DNA from: Clostridia bacterium BRH_c25
GTDB taxonomy: Bacteria > Bacillota_A > Clostridia > Lutisporales > Lutisporaceae
NCBI GenBank assembly: GCA_001515955.1
Contig: LOES01000202.1
Coordinates: 1-40,667, forward strand
Length of the DNA stretch: 40,667 nt
Direction of reading: 5' to 3'
Shown here: one piece after another, positions 1 to 9,639 of the stretch
Layout of the letters: each line of letters opens with the position of its first letter
Position numbering within the stretch: the stretch's first letter is position 1
Notes under the pieces: generated by a model
Told to the model about the DNA's origin: nothing
The model's input: the letters and a program-made list of their open reading frames with translations, nothing else
The model's database searches: none
Made by a program: the position numbers and the translations under genes

Positions 1-542
1 ATACAGTCAGGACAATAAGAAAACAAAGCAAAGTGCCACTCGTATTCCTGGTATATTACAATTCTGTTTTCAAATATGGTGTGGAAAGCTTTATAAGCGA
101 AGCGGGCAGCGCAGGAATAGACGGGCTTATAATACCGGATCTGCCTATAGAAGAGAGAAAGGACATTATTGAAATAGGGGATAAATACGGGGTCTATCTG
201 ATACCCCTTGTGGCACCTACCTCGAAAGACCGTATTCAAAAAATCACGGAAAACGGCAGGGGGTTTGTGTACTGTGTGTCAACAGCAGGCGTCACAGGGG
301 TAAGGCAGAGCTTAAATACAGATATCAAGGAGTATATGAATATTGTATCGGGTTACACAAAGCTGCCGAAGGCTCTGGGCTTCGGAATATCCGGTCCTGA
401 AATGGCACAAAGCTATAAAGCTTACTGCGAAGGAATAATAGTAGGAAGTGCTATCGTAAGAACGGCTGCAGAAGCAGAAACCAGGGAGACTATGATAGAA
501 GGCGTGAGGAGCTTTGTCTCACGGATAAAAGAGGTATTATGA
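1..542 (+). CDS. trpA: Tryptophan synthase alpha subunit, 5'-truncated by window edge
   Basis: This is the C-terminal two thirds of TrpA, which cleaves indole-3-glycerol phosphate to indole and glyceraldehyde-3-phosphate and passes indole to TrpB. The reading frame is open to the window edge: residues T-V-R-T-I-R-K precede the VPLVFLVYYN stretch, so the real start lies outside and the apparent GTG at 33 is internal. The segment GIDGLIIPDLPIEER holds the catalytic Asp (Asp60 of the enteric enzyme), and the C-terminal part contains the phosphate-binding GFGIS motif followed by IVGSAIV. It is presumably the last gene of a trp operon lying to the left. A strong hairpin follows nine bases after the stop. 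Confidence 0.97.
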   Translation, partial: TVRTIRKQSKVPLVFLVYYNSVFKYGVESFISEAGSAGIDGLIIPDLPIEERKDIIEIGDKYGVYLIPLVAPTSKDRIQKITENGRGFVYCVSTAGVTGVRQSLNTDIKEYMNIVSGYTKLPKALGFGISGPEMAQSYKAYCEGIIVGSAIVRTAAEAETRETMIEGVRSFVSRIKEVL

Positions 543-550
543 AGAAGGGC

Positions 551-586
551 AGTGAACTCGTTTCAGCTTGCTGAAACGAGTTCACT
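551..586. terminator. Perfect 16-bp stem-loop between convergent trpA and ABC-F genes
   Basis: The arms at 551-566 and 571-586 are perfectly complementary around a 4-nt loop (cttg). The hairpin sits between the trpA stop and the convergent ABC-F stop, so it probably acts as a bidirectional transcription end. Neither flank has a run of T, so termination may need a factor or the hairpin may mainly protect 3' ends. Confidence 0.6.
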
Positions 587-592
587 AAACCG

Positions 593-2224
<1,632 letters not shown>

Positions 2225-2326
2225 CTATACCACCCTTTAAAATTTAAATTTTTAAACACCTATATGTTTTGCAATAAACATTTTACATTGAAGTTCAAAT
2301 ATTGCAAAATCATATTCCTTTATTTA

Positions 2327-2367
2327 GTGCCTCGCCTGCTTTAGAAGAGATATACTATACGAGGCAC
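2327..2367 (+). promoter_or_regulatory. Inverted repeat GTGCCTCG...CGAGGCAC around a TATACT -10-like box
   Basis: Arms 2327-2334 and 2360-2367 are perfect 8-bp complements and enclose TATACT at 2351-2356, a five-of-six match to a -10 box. No good -35 box lies at the right spacing. It may be an operator with a promoter, or a simple stem-loop. Transcription starting here would make a leader of roughly 460 nt before the MFS start. Confidence 0.35.
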
Positions 2368-2409
2368 CTAGCAATTATATCACATATAGCTTCAAGGGGC
2401 TACTTTATA

Positions 2410-2613
2410 ATGGATATAGTTGAATAATATCGAAAAACACTTGAAGCAGATAGAGAAATGTATTACAATGAACCTATAATATTGAAAAGAGATAAAAAAA
2501 TGACAAAAGTGAGTTCCGGCATAATTGAATATCTGGCTTATGCCCATGCTGTTACAGGAGATTTTGGAGCACAAGGGAGAAGTGTGTCCAAAATCGAATA
2601 TTATGTGAACTAA
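2410..2613 (+). pseudogene. Short broken reading frame, unknown product
   Basis: A frame starting at ATG 2410 reads MDIVE, meets TAA at 2425-2427, then continues open as YRKTLEADREMYYNEPI... to TAA at 2611-2613. The part after the stop could start at ATG 2458 (51 residues), but its upstream sequence is a poor ribosome site. The first ATG has AAGGGG about 10 nt upstream, so a five-codon leader peptide is possible. I do not recognise the sequence. It could be a decayed gene or a leader region. Confidence 0.3.
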
Positions 2614-2762
2614 AAGCCGGAACTTTACTAATAAAATTAGATAGCTATATTGAACGCACAAGAGTATTCACATTGGGTATAGTGCGAATTCAATAACTAC
2701 TATGGAAACATTTACGCGAAATTTGAATAAATAATAAAAATGTTTTTCGCGAAATATATAAG

Positions 2763-2793
2763 CCCCTAAGTAAGGTTTACTTAGGGGTTTTTT
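2763..2793 (+). terminator. Intrinsic terminator in the leader of the MFS gene
   Basis: An 11-bp perfect stem (CCCCTAAGTAA / TTACTTAGGGG) with a 3-nt loop is followed by six T. It ends about 18 nt before the AGGAGG of the MFS gene at 2828. No promoter fits in the 34 bp between terminator and start codon, so MFS transcripts must read through it, which suggests attenuation. Confidence 0.85.
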
Positions 2794-2827
2794 GTGTTCA
2801 AATTCATCTTATAGGAGGAGACCAACT

Positions 2828-4024
2828 ATGAATAATAACGTTCAATTAAAGAAAAACATTAATAGAAATTATATATATACACTGCTTCAGAATATTGACC
2901 TGACCAGGGGGGTATGGATGATATACCTTGCCGGCAAAGGCATGAGCCTCACACAATTGGGACTGTTGGAGACAGTATTTCACATAACCTCGTTTTTGAT
3001 GGAGGTTCCTACCGGGGCCATAGCCGATATTTTCGGCAGGAAGATAAGCAGAATATTGGGGCGGGCGCTTTCGCTTATAAGCGTCATAATACTGCTTGCA
3101 GCGGATGATTTCTTATGGTTCGCAATTTCATTTGTTTTTACGGCACTATCTTATAATCTGGAGTCAGGAGCCGGTGACGCGCTTATATATGATTCCTTAA
3201 AGGAGATCGGTGAAGAAGACAAATACATGAAAATATCCGGCAAAAAGGAGGTTTTCTATCAGGTTGCCGGCATTGTATCCTTCCTGGCAGGGGGCTATAT
3301 GGCAACAAGGAGCTATGGCATCGCCTTCACTATTACAATCATAGTTGGAGCAGTTGCCTTGCTGCAGTCCTTCGGCTTCAAGGAACCGTCCATTGGCAGG
3401 AGGCATGAGGCTGAGGAGAGGGGAAATGTATTTGTGAATCAGCTGAAGGAGAGTGTGGCGGTTGTCAGGGGGAATCCGAGGATAGGGTCTCTTATAGTAT
3501 TTACAGAAATAATACTCACCTTTTGTACCTGCATATTCTTTTATTTGCAGAACTTCCTTAAGGGCAATGGTTACAATGAGGCAGTAATAGGCATTATTTA
3601 TGCAGGCACATTCCTGGTCTCAGCTTTGACAGCGCCTCAGGTTCATAGAATTGAAAAAGTAATAAAGGAGCAGGGGATTCTGCTTTTGATACCCTTCATT
3701 ACAGTGGCATGCTTATGGGGAATAGCACTTAGTGCTTATCATTTTATATTTTTTATAGTTCTGATGATTACAGAAGAGATTGTTTATGTTGCCATGAGCG
3801 ATTATATCAACAAGATGATACCCAGTGAGAACCGTGCTACCATACTCTCTTTTTCAAGCATGGTATTCAGTTTCTTCATGATCACGGTCTTTCCGCTTGT
3901 GGGGATGCTTGGGGACAGGTACTCACTGAGCTTTGCAATAAAGTGCCTGGGAGGGCTGGGAATTGTATTTGTATTGATCAACAGCATTATACTGCTTACA
4001 ATCCGCTGCCAAAAGAGAACATAG
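2828..4024 (+). CDS. MFS transporter, probable drug-efflux type
   Basis: This 398-residue membrane protein has about 12 hydrophobic segments. The loop between the second and third segments carries the MFS motif A (GAIADIFGRKISRILG), which fits proton-driven export of small molecules. The start is set at ATG 2828 because ATAGGAGGAG lies 8-15 nt upstream; the longer frame from 2792 would begin inside the terminator's T run. The substrate is unknown. The terminator immediately upstream suggests transcription attenuation, a common arrangement for antibiotic-efflux and ABC-F genes in Firmicutes. A second MFS gene follows after about 107 bp. Confidence 0.85.
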   Translation: MNNNVQLKKNINRNYIYTLLQNIDLTRGVWMIYLAGKGMSLTQLGLLETVFHITSFLMEVPTGAIADIFGRKISRILGRALSLISVIILLAADDFLWFAISFVFTALSYNLESGAGDALIYDSLKEIGEEDKYMKISGKKEVFYQVAGIVSFLAGGYMATRSYGIAFTITIIVGAVALLQSFGFKEPSIGRRHEAEERGNVFVNQLKESVAVVRGNPRIGSLIVFTEIILTFCTCIFFYLQNFLKGNGYNEAVIGIIYAGTFLVSALTAPQVHRIEKVIKEQGILLLIPFITVACLWGIALSAYHFIFFIVLMITEEIVYVAMSDYINKMIPSENRATILSFSSMVFSFFMITVFPLVGMLGDRYSLSFAIKCLGGLGIVFVLINSIILLTIRCQKRT

Positions 4025-4131
4025 CCAGTTGTTACAAGATAAACTGGATTTATTGTTAAAAATTGATTTAGATATAGAAAGGCAATGTGTAAATAATAAA
4101 AGGGTGCAACTAAAGCCAAGGAGAAGAGCTT

Positions 4132-5349
4132 ATGTGTAAAGAAGCAAGGATTCTGCTGGTTATAAGTGCCTTATTCACTTTTGCCATAGGATTATCGAAT
4201 ATTTTTGTAAATGTGTTCTTTTGGAAGCAAACAAACGAGTATGTGGCAATTGCGACATATCATCTGATCCACTATGTAACTATACCTATAGCCTTTGTCA
4301 TTGCGGGAATGCTGGCAAAAAAGAAGAATGGCATATGGTCCTTGAGGATTGGACTGCTGACATACGCACTTTTCTTCATCCTGATATTGTTATTGGGCAG
4401 CAAAGGTAAAGCCTATATGTATCTGATGGGTATTATTTACGGTATGGCAACAGGGTTCTACTGGCTTGCCTTCAATACTCTCAGCTTTGATTTCACGCAT
4501 ATGAACAACAGAGATACCTTCAACGGCTTCAATGGATGCTGTGCGGGAATAACCGCCGCAATCTCACCCATGGCCGCTGCTTATACAATCAGCAGCTTAA
4601 AAGGGATGAAGGGGTACAATGCAGTTTTCGCCATGACACTGTCCATCTTTGTGATCCTGACTCTGATAAGCTTGCTGCTAAGGTGTAAAAATTATGGAAA
4701 CAGACTGAATTTTAAAAAGGCTTTCTCCCGCAATTGTGGAGAATGGGGCATTTTAAGGACATCTGCCACCCTTTGGGGCTTCAGAGATGTGATAATAGTT
4801 TTTCTGATAAATATACTTACCATTGAGGCAACCAAAAGTGAGCTTACCTTAGGAAAACTCACACTTATAAGCGCAATGATATCTTCTGCAGCATATGTCC
4901 TTGTACAAAAGGTGATAAAGCCTCCTCATAGAAGGCTATCAATACTCATTGGTGCTTCGGGCTCATTTGCAGCGGTGCTGGGACTGGTATTCAAGCTGGG
5001 ATATGCGACTCTGGTGTTTTATATTATGATGGATGCATTCTTCCTCCCGTTTTTTCTGATACAGCTGAATTCCGCCACGTTTAATATAATAGACCGGAAT
5101 CATGAGAAGGATATGAGAATAGAATATATGATCAACAAGGACCTGGTGCTGAACAGCGGCAGGATCATAAGTGCTTTGATACTAATTACTTTATTATCTT
5201 TGTTTAATGCTTCTTCAACATTGAAGTTTTATTTACTGTTCTTAGGTATTGTACCCATCGCTTCAGGCTATGTCCTCGGGAAGCTCAGGGGAGTGTTCGA
5301 GGGCAAGGATTCTAAAAAATTTTCCGCCCATAAGAGGATTATAAGATGA
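4132..5349 (+). CDS. MFS-like 12-TM transporter, unknown substrate
   Basis: This 405-residue protein is almost entirely hydrophobic helices with short charged loops, consistent with the major facilitator fold, although motif A is weak (GMLAKKKNG). AAGGAGAAGAGCTT gives a good ribosome site for ATG 4132. It follows the first MFS gene in the same direction but is not clearly related to it in sequence. The stop codon overlaps the left arm of a 16-bp hairpin (5348-5383). I cannot infer a substrate. It may be co-transcribed with the WYL regulator that follows. Confidence 0.75.
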   Translation: MCKEARILLVISALFTFAIGLSNIFVNVFFWKQTNEYVAIATYHLIHYVTIPIAFVIAGMLAKKKNGIWSLRIGLLTYALFFILILLLGSKGKAYMYLMGIIYGMATGFYWLAFNTLSFDFTHMNNRDTFNGFNGCCAGITAAISPMAAAYTISSLKGMKGYNAVFAMTLSIFVILTLISLLLRCKNYGNRLNFKKAFSRNCGEWGILRTSATLWGFRDVIIVFLINILTIEATKSELTLGKLTLISAMISSAAYVLVQKVIKPPHRRLSILIGASGSFAAVLGLVFKLGYATLVFYIMMDAFFLPFFLIQLNSATFNIIDRNHEKDMRIEYMINKDLVLNSGRIISALILITLLSLFNASSTLKFYLLFLGIVPIASGYVLGKLRGVFEGKDSKKFSAHKRIIR

Positions 5350-5383
5350 CAATAGCGTATAAAAGGATTTATACGCTATTGTC
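5348..5383 (+). repeat. Perfect 16-bp stem-loop overlapping the MFS stop codon
   Basis: Arms 5348-5363 and 5368-5383 (GACAATAGCGTATAAA and its complement) flank loop AGGA. The left arm includes two bases of the TGA stop. No T run follows, and the next gene's ribosome site starts six bases later, so this is an operator or a processing/stabilising structure as plausibly as a terminator. Confidence 0.6.
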
Positions 5384-5404
5384 TATTGGGAAGGTGATTA
5401 TGAA

Positions 5405-6346
5405 TTGAAGCTGGACAGGTTGGTCTCCATATTGGTGCTGCTGCTGAGGAAAGAAAAGGTACAAGCCAAGGAAATGGCAGAAATATTCGATGTTTCTGTC
5501 AGAACCATTCTTAGGGATGTGGAAGCTATAAACCTTGCAGGCATACCTATTGTGACATATCAGGGGGCAAATGGGGGTATAGGGATCGCTGAGGGCTACC
5601 GCCTTGATAAGAGCGTGCTTACAGAGGATGATATGTCTACTATCATATCCACATTAAGCGGAATTGCAGGAACAATACCCGACAGCAGGCACGGGATTCT
5701 GATGGAGAAGCTCAGGAACACTTTGCCGTCATCACAGCTTGTGGCTCTGGATGAAAAAGTAAAGCAGCTTGTAATAGATTTATCTCCCTGGGGAGCTAAT
5801 GAGCTGTTGAAGGATAGTGCTGCATGCATCAGGAAAGCAATAGAAAATCATAAGGAAATAGAATTTGCATATATAGATTCCGATGGTAAGAGGACAAGCC
5901 GCAGAGTTGAACCTTATTCCCTGGTGCTTAAGGGACAGAAGTGGTATTTATATGCCTGGTGTCATATCAGGCAGGATTTCCGTCTCTTCAAGCTCTCCAG
6001 AATGAGGGAGCTGACAGCCACGGCCATTGCCTACCAGCCGAGGAAGATATCCATGGATAAGCTTGACTGGGGGGATCCCTGGAGCTCTTATGAAAATATG
6101 ATTACTCTGGAGCTTGTTTTTGAAGAAGTGATGGAAAGCATTGTAGTGGATTGGTTTGGCGAAGATATAGAGAAGCAGGAAGATGGAAGGCTTCTGGCAA
6201 AAGCCATGCTTCCGGAAAATAATTGGCTGTATGGCTTCATCTTGAGCTTCGGCATGGGTGTGGAGGTTATAAATCCACCCCATATCCGAAAAATACTTGC
6301 AGAAATATCGAAGGGAATATATGAAAAATATTCTTCAGTAACATGA
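5405..6346 (+). CDS. WYL-domain transcriptional regulator (YafY/DeoR-like HTH)
   Basis: This 313-residue DNA-binding regulator has three parts. The N-terminal winged HTH (about 1-60) includes QAKEMAEIFDVSVRTILRDVEAI. The middle WYL domain (about 140-230) carries the diagnostic W-Y-L of KWYLYAWC and the basic segment FRLFKLSRM. The C-terminal WCX-type extension includes VVDWFGEDIE. WYL proteins sense small ligands or nucleic acids, with effector unknown here. The start is TTG 5405, with GGGAAGGTGA 8 nt upstream; the nearby ATG at 5400 is out of frame and stops at once. Its neighbours suggest it controls the following GyrI-like gene, the adjacent MFS genes, or both. Confidence 0.9.
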   Translation: MKLDRLVSILVLLLRKEKVQAKEMAEIFDVSVRTILRDVEAINLAGIPIVTYQGANGGIGIAEGYRLDKSVLTEDDMSTIISTLSGIAGTIPDSRHGILMEKLRNTLPSSQLVALDEKVKQLVIDLSPWGANELLKDSAACIRKAIENHKEIEFAYIDSDGKRTSRRVEPYSLVLKGQKWYLYAWCHIRQDFRLFKLSRMRELTATAIAYQPRKISMDKLDWGDPWSSYENMITLELVFEEVMESIVVDWFGEDIEKQEDGRLLAKAMLPENNWLYGFILSFGMGVEVINPPHIRKILAEISKGIYEKYSSVT

Positions 6347-6362
6347 CATACAGATGTCATGT
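6341..6362 (+). repeat. Inverted repeat at the WYL gene stop, sharing its core with the 27666 palindrome
   Basis: ACATGACAT (6341-6349) and ATGTCATGT (6354-6362) are perfect 9-bp arms around ACAG, and the WYL gene's TGA lies inside. The 16-mer TGACATACAGATGTCA (6344-6359) is one base different from the centre of the long palindrome at 27666-27713. A TATAAT at 6372-6377 lies just downstream but lacks a good -35, so an operator role is possible and unproven. Confidence 0.5.
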
Positions 6363-6405
6363 ATGCAATGTTATAATCAAGAAAAAGCTTAAGGAGGCCA
6401 TAATA

Positions 6406-6864
6406 ATGGATTATAAAATTGAGTTGAAAGAGCAGGGAGTGCAGTCTGTACTATCTATCAGAAAGATTATTTCAGTTGAGAAGCTTCCCCAGGAGATTGG
6501 AAAAGCATACGGGAGTATCATCCAGTATCTGAATGAATTGAGGGAGCAGCCGGCGGAGGCGCCATTTACAGCGTATTATAACCTGGACATGGAGCATCTT
6601 GATGTTGAGATGGGTTTTCCTGTTTCAAAACAGCTTGTAGGTAAGGAAGAAATCAAAGCAGGGGAGATTCCTGCAGGAAAGTATGCAGAGTGCACTTATA
6701 AAGGGCCTTATGCAGGGATGGCGCCGGTATATGATGCAATCAATCAATGGATAGGTGAAAAGGGGTATGCAGCGACGGGGACAGCCTATGAAGTCTATTA
6801 CAACTCACCGGAGGAAGTGCCTGAAAGTGAGCTTTTGACAAAGATAATGCTTCCTTTGAAATAG
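6406..6864 (+). CDS. GyrI-like / AraC effector-binding domain protein
   Basis: This stand-alone small-molecule-binding domain of 152 residues resembles the SBMC/GyrI family and the effector domains of BmrR and AraC-type regulators. Recognisable features are the opening segment with I-S-V-E-K-L, the central AYYNLDMEHLDVEMGFPV (a pair of acidic residues that commonly line the ligand pocket), PAGKYAECTYKGPY, and the C-terminal YEVYYNSPEEVPESEL. The start is ATG 6406, behind AAGGAGGCCATAAT; the frame from 6343 would overlap the WYL gene. Possible roles are drug binding, drug hydrolysis or sensing, in line with two MFS exporters upstream. Confidence 0.85.
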   Translation: MDYKIELKEQGVQSVLSIRKIISVEKLPQEIGKAYGSIIQYLNELREQPAEAPFTAYYNLDMEHLDVEMGFPVSKQLVGKEEIKAGEIPAGKYAECTYKGPYAGMAPVYDAINQWIGEKGYAATGTAYEVYYNSPEEVPESELLTKIMLPLK

Positions 6865-6986
6865 GGAGATATATATATCAGATGCAAGGAAGACTCCGGC
6901 AGAAAAGCTGCAGACGGTTCTTCGTTTTAGAGTGGAAAAAATTTGAAACATCAGATAATCTAAACTATAAAGAAGGAGGCGTTTAT

Positions 6987-7460
6987 ATGGTTGAAAAAGA
7001 CATCATTCTTGATGGCAGCCATATGCCGGACTATGATGAAATCGATGACTATATTAAACTGCCTGCACGGGAGCTGTGGAGGCAGTTTAACCATTTCGTA
7101 CAGCATAGATACAAGGCTTCACCAAGAATAATGTACAGCAAATGCTCAGCTAAGCCTGGTTGGAATGTGAAGTACCAGAAATCCGGGAAGTCCCTTTGTA
7201 CACTGTATCCTGAGAAGGACTGCTTTATTGCTTTGATAGTAATCACCCTGGATTTGCTGCCTGTAATCGAAGCTTTATCTGAAGAGCTTACTGAAGATGT
7301 TGTTAGTACAATCAGAGGAGCAAAGCCCTTCAATGGGACCAAATGGCTGATGCTTAAAGTGAATAGTGATTCAACGCTAAATGATGTCAAGCAGCTGCTG
7401 CTTTTGAAGCATGAAACGCAAAGAACCCCGGTATCCAAGTCCAAAGCTTATATTGTGTGA
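6987..7460 (+). CDS. DUF3788-like protein
   Basis: This 157-residue soluble protein has function unknown. It shows the features I associate with the DUF3788 family: an LPARELWRQFNHFVQHRY segment near residue 25, GWNVKYQKSGKSLCTLYP in the middle, then FIALIVITLD and a C-terminal KWLMLKV. AGAAGGAGGC sets the start at ATG 6987. Proteins of this sort often accompany GyrI-like and WYL genes in Clostridia, which supports grouping it with the preceding two, although about 120 bp separate it from the GyrI-like gene. No catalytic motif is evident. Confidence 0.75.
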   Translation: MVEKDIILDGSHMPDYDEIDDYIKLPARELWRQFNHFVQHRYKASPRIMYSKCSAKPGWNVKYQKSGKSLCTLYPEKDCFIALIVITLDLLPVIEALSEELTEDVVSTIRGAKPFNGTKWLMLKVNSDSTLNDVKQLLLLKHETQRTPVSKSKAYIV

Positions 7461-7508
7461 GTCGATATATAAGGCTATTGCGTAATGCAAACTTCTTTAT
7501 TTTACATC

Positions 7509-8366
7509 TTATCTTGCCTCCAGCATCTCAGCTGCATTGTAGGAGCTTCTTACAAGAGGAGCTGAGGCTACAAAGGAAAAGCCCATCTTCAGAGCCCGCT
7601 CCTTATACATTTTGAAAACCTCCGGTGATATGTACTCAACAACCGGATAGTGCTTTGCACTTGGAGCAAGATACTGCCCAACGGTAAGAAAATCACAGCC
7701 AACGGAGCGAAGGTCTTTGAATACCTCAAGGACTTCCTCTTCCTTTTCTCCAAGGCCTACCATAACCCCTGACTTGGTCAATACACTGCTGTCTATTGAC
7801 TTTACGCGCTTTAAGAGCTCCAAAGAGCGCTCATACAAAGCTGCAGGACGTACTTCCGAATACAACCGTGGTACTGTTTCAACATTATGGTTCAATATTT
7901 CAGGTTTTGCTTTCACTACTGTTTCCAATGCGTCATAGCTCCCAAGAAAATCAGGAATCAGCACCTCTACTACAATGTCGCTTTTTAGAGCTTTTATTGC
8001 TTTAATCACTTCGGAAAAGTGCTTTGCTCCTCCATCGGGCAAATCATCCCGAGTCACAGAGGTTATGACTACATGCTTTAGTCCAAGCTCAAGGGCAGCA
8101 TTGGCAACATTCTGCGGTTCCTCCGGGTCAACAGGCTGTGCTTCCGCATGGGTAACATTACAGAAGCTGCAGTTTCTGGTGCATTGGCTGCCCAGTATCA
8201 TGAAGGTTGCAGTCTTTTTGCTGAAGCATTCCATCCTGTTTGGACAGTTTGCCTCTTCACATACTGTATTTAAGGAGAAGCGCTGAAGGATTTCCTTTAC
8301 ATAATCCAAGCTGCGCCCCTTGTTCAAATCTATTCTCAGCCACTCAGGCTTTCTTTTCACTTCCAT
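7509..8366 (-). CDS. lipA: Lipoyl synthase (radical SAM)
   Basis: This enzyme inserts two sulfurs into protein-bound octanoyl chains, making the lipoyl group needed by GcvH and 2-oxoacid dehydrogenases. Both iron-sulfur sites are visible: the auxiliary-cluster motif C-x4-C-x5-C ([12 protein letters not shown]) and the radical SAM motif C-x3-C-x2-C (CTRNCSFC). The C-terminal RSSYNA supplies the Ser ligand of the auxiliary cluster. The start is ATG 8366 (285 residues), because AGGAGGTG lies 6 nt upstream of it; the frame can be extended to 8387, but that places the ribosome site inside the coding region. It is the last gene of the gcv-lip operon, 23 bp after lipB. Confidence 0.97.
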   Translation of the reverse strand: MEVKRKPEWLRIDLNKGRSLDYVKEILQRFSLNTVCEEANCPNRMECFSKKTATFMILGSQCTRNCSFCNVTHAEAQPVDPEEPQNVANAALELGLKHVVITSVTRDDLPDGGAKHFSEVIKAIKALKSDIVVEVLIPDFLGSYDALETVVKAKPEILNHNVETVPRLYSEVRPAALYERSLELLKRVKSIDSSVLTKSGVMVGLGEKEEEVLEVFKDLRSVGCDFLTVGQYLAPSAKHYPVVEYISPEVFKMYKERALKMGFSFVASAPLVRSSYNAAEMLEAR

Positions 8367-8389
8367 TGGGTTCACCTCCTGAAACATAA

Positions 8390-9049
8390 TTAAAGGGACA
8401 GCTCTTCCGAACCATCATAATTAAAGATTTTACAAAAGTAATCAAGCACAAGCTTGTTGACATAATCAAATTCTATAATTTTTCCTGTAAGCTTCTGAAT
8501 GGAGGTGACACTTTTGCCGGATATTCCGCAGGGTACAATAAGCTTGAAATGTTCAAGATTTGTGTTTACATTGAAAGCGAAGCCGTGCATTGTAACCCCG
8601 CGCTTCACTGCCAACCCGACCGCAGCAATTTTGTTATTTCCTACCCATACTCCCGGGAACTCAGTGCTTATTCCGCTTTTGATACCGTAGTTTTCTTTAA
8701 GCAGCGTAATAAAGGTCTCTTCCAGCTTCTCTACAAATTCCCTTATTCCAATTCCTTTATCTCTTAGGCTGACTATAGGGTATCCTACAATCTGTCCGTC
8801 CCCATGGTAGGTTACATCTCCGCCCCGTTCTATATGATATAAACCTATCCCGTTATCTTTCAGGTATTTTTCCGGCACAACCACATTGGATTCTGCGGCG
8901 TTTCTTCCCAAGGTTATAACGGGGGAGTGTTCGACCAGGATCAGGGTATCTCCGATCTCACCCTTTTGTCTCTTTTCCAGGATATCATACTGGACATCCA
9001 AAGCCTTTTTATAGTCGCATCTTCCTAAATGCAATACATTCAGCTTCAT
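8390..9049 (-). CDS. lipB: Octanoyltransferase
   Basis: LipB moves octanoyl from octanoyl-ACP onto lipoyl domains, the step before LipA. The 219-residue protein has the family motifs [17 protein letters not shown], the catalytic Lys in [25 protein letters not shown], and the catalytic Cys in [10 protein letters not shown] (about residue 174). AAAGGAGCTGTGGGA precedes ATG 9049. It lies directly upstream of lipA and downstream of the glycine-cleavage genes, so octanoylation and sulfur insertion are made with their main substrate GcvH. No lipoate ligase (LplA) or dihydrolipoamide dehydrogenase is in the window. Confidence 0.97.
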   Translation of the reverse strand: MKLNVLHLGRCDYKKALDVQYDILEKRQKGEIGDTLILVEHSPVITLGRNAAESNVVVPEKYLKDNGIGLYHIERGGDVTYHGDGQIVGYPIVSLRDKGIGIREFVEKLEETFITLLKENYGIKSGISTEFPGVWVGNNKIAAVGLAVKRGVTMHGFAFNVNTNLEHFKLIVPCGISGKSVTSIQKLTGKIIEFDYVNKLVLDYFCKIFNYDGSEELSL

Positions 9050-9099
9050 TTCCCACAGCTCCTTTACAGATATACTTCCCGATGAGCACGTAATTTGGT

Positions 9100-9131
9100 A
9101 ATACCCTCCGCCTGTGCAAGCAGAGGGTATT
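9100..9131 (-). repeat. Intra-operon hairpin between the 9139 gene and lipB
   Basis: AATACCCTC (9100-9108) pairs with GAGGGTATT (9123-9131) across a 14-nt loop. It lacks a T tract. Its arms share GATACCCTC/ATACCCTC with the hairpin at 9651-9685, so the unknown gene is bracketed by two related stem-loops that may set relative mRNA levels within the operon. Confidence 0.55.
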
Positions 9132-9138
9132 GTTCCAC

Positions 9139-9639
9139 TTAAAAATCAACCTTTACAAGTTTTCCGTTTTCGTTCATAGTAATTTGAGTAATTTTTGAAA
9201 GCTGCGGAACCCCATCCACCTTTACACATTCAATTAGCTGATATACCTTTGAGGTATTGCCGTTAATCTTATAAGCATCCCCCAATATCTTAAGAACCGA
9301 ATAGGGATGGTCGGGGTCTTTAAGACTTATGAAGGATGAATCTGCTTTTAGCACTGCATCAGTGATAAGCTTTGCATAATCAATGTTACTCAGGTCGGCA
9401 ATCAAATAATAATCAGCTTCATCATTAAGGTCTTCAAAGCCTTTCACCTGTTTGATCTTAAAATTGCTTTTGGCTACTGCGCTGACTGTTGCCATCAGGG
9501 GAAGAATTCCAAAACCCTTATGTCCTGAAATTATAACTGAATCCTTTCTCATAACGGCTTCTTCAATATAATTTGCATGACCTTCAGTCATAAACTTCTG
9601 GTCTGCAAGCTTCTTCAAAAATGGATTAATGTTAATCAC
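9139..9639 (-). CDS. Degenerate VirB11/CpaF (secretion ATPase)-like protein in gcv-lip operon
   Basis: This roughly 163-166 residue protein has no recognised role. From memory of the family, its layout follows the C-terminal RecA-like domain of type II/IV secretion ATPases. A helix (MTEGHANYIEEAVMRKD) leads into VIISGHKGFGILPL, where CpaF has a GGTGSGKTTL P-loop. YYLIADLSNIDYAKLITDAVLKADSSFISLKDPDHPYSVLKIL then matches the region with Walker B and the TTIHANSP-type loop. The P-loop Lys and Thr are replaced by Ile and Leu, so ATP hydrolysis is unlikely. The start is uncertain: the GTG at 9639 touches the AAGGAG, whereas ATT at 9630 sits 8 nt behind it. The gene lies between gcvPB and lipB and is bracketed by hairpins. 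Confidence 0.7.
   Translation of the reverse strand: MININPFLKKLADQKFMTEGHANYIEEAVMRKDSVIISGHKGFGILPLMATVSAVAKSNFKIKQVKGFEDLNDEADYYLIADLSNIDYAKLITDAVLKADSSFISLKDPDHPYSVLKILGDAYKINGNTSKVYQLIECVKVDGVPQLSKITQITMNENGKLVKVDF

Noticed and set aside
2425..2427. In-frame TAA in the small frame at 2410-2613 as a recoding site
   Set aside because: TAA is not used for selenocysteine or pyrrolysine, and the flanking sequence has no redox motif; a decayed gene or leader peptide is simpler.
2392..2661. 89-codon minus-strand frame in the ABC-F/MFS intergenic region
   Set aside because: It has no ribosome site, an AT-rich composition giving mostly F, I, S and Y, and no recognisable motif.
6943..6971. TTGAAA-17-TATAAA promoter-like pair before the DUF3788-like gene
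   Set aside because: The start site would fall about 9 nt before the ATG and remove the AGGAGG ribosome site from the transcript, so it cannot drive this gene.
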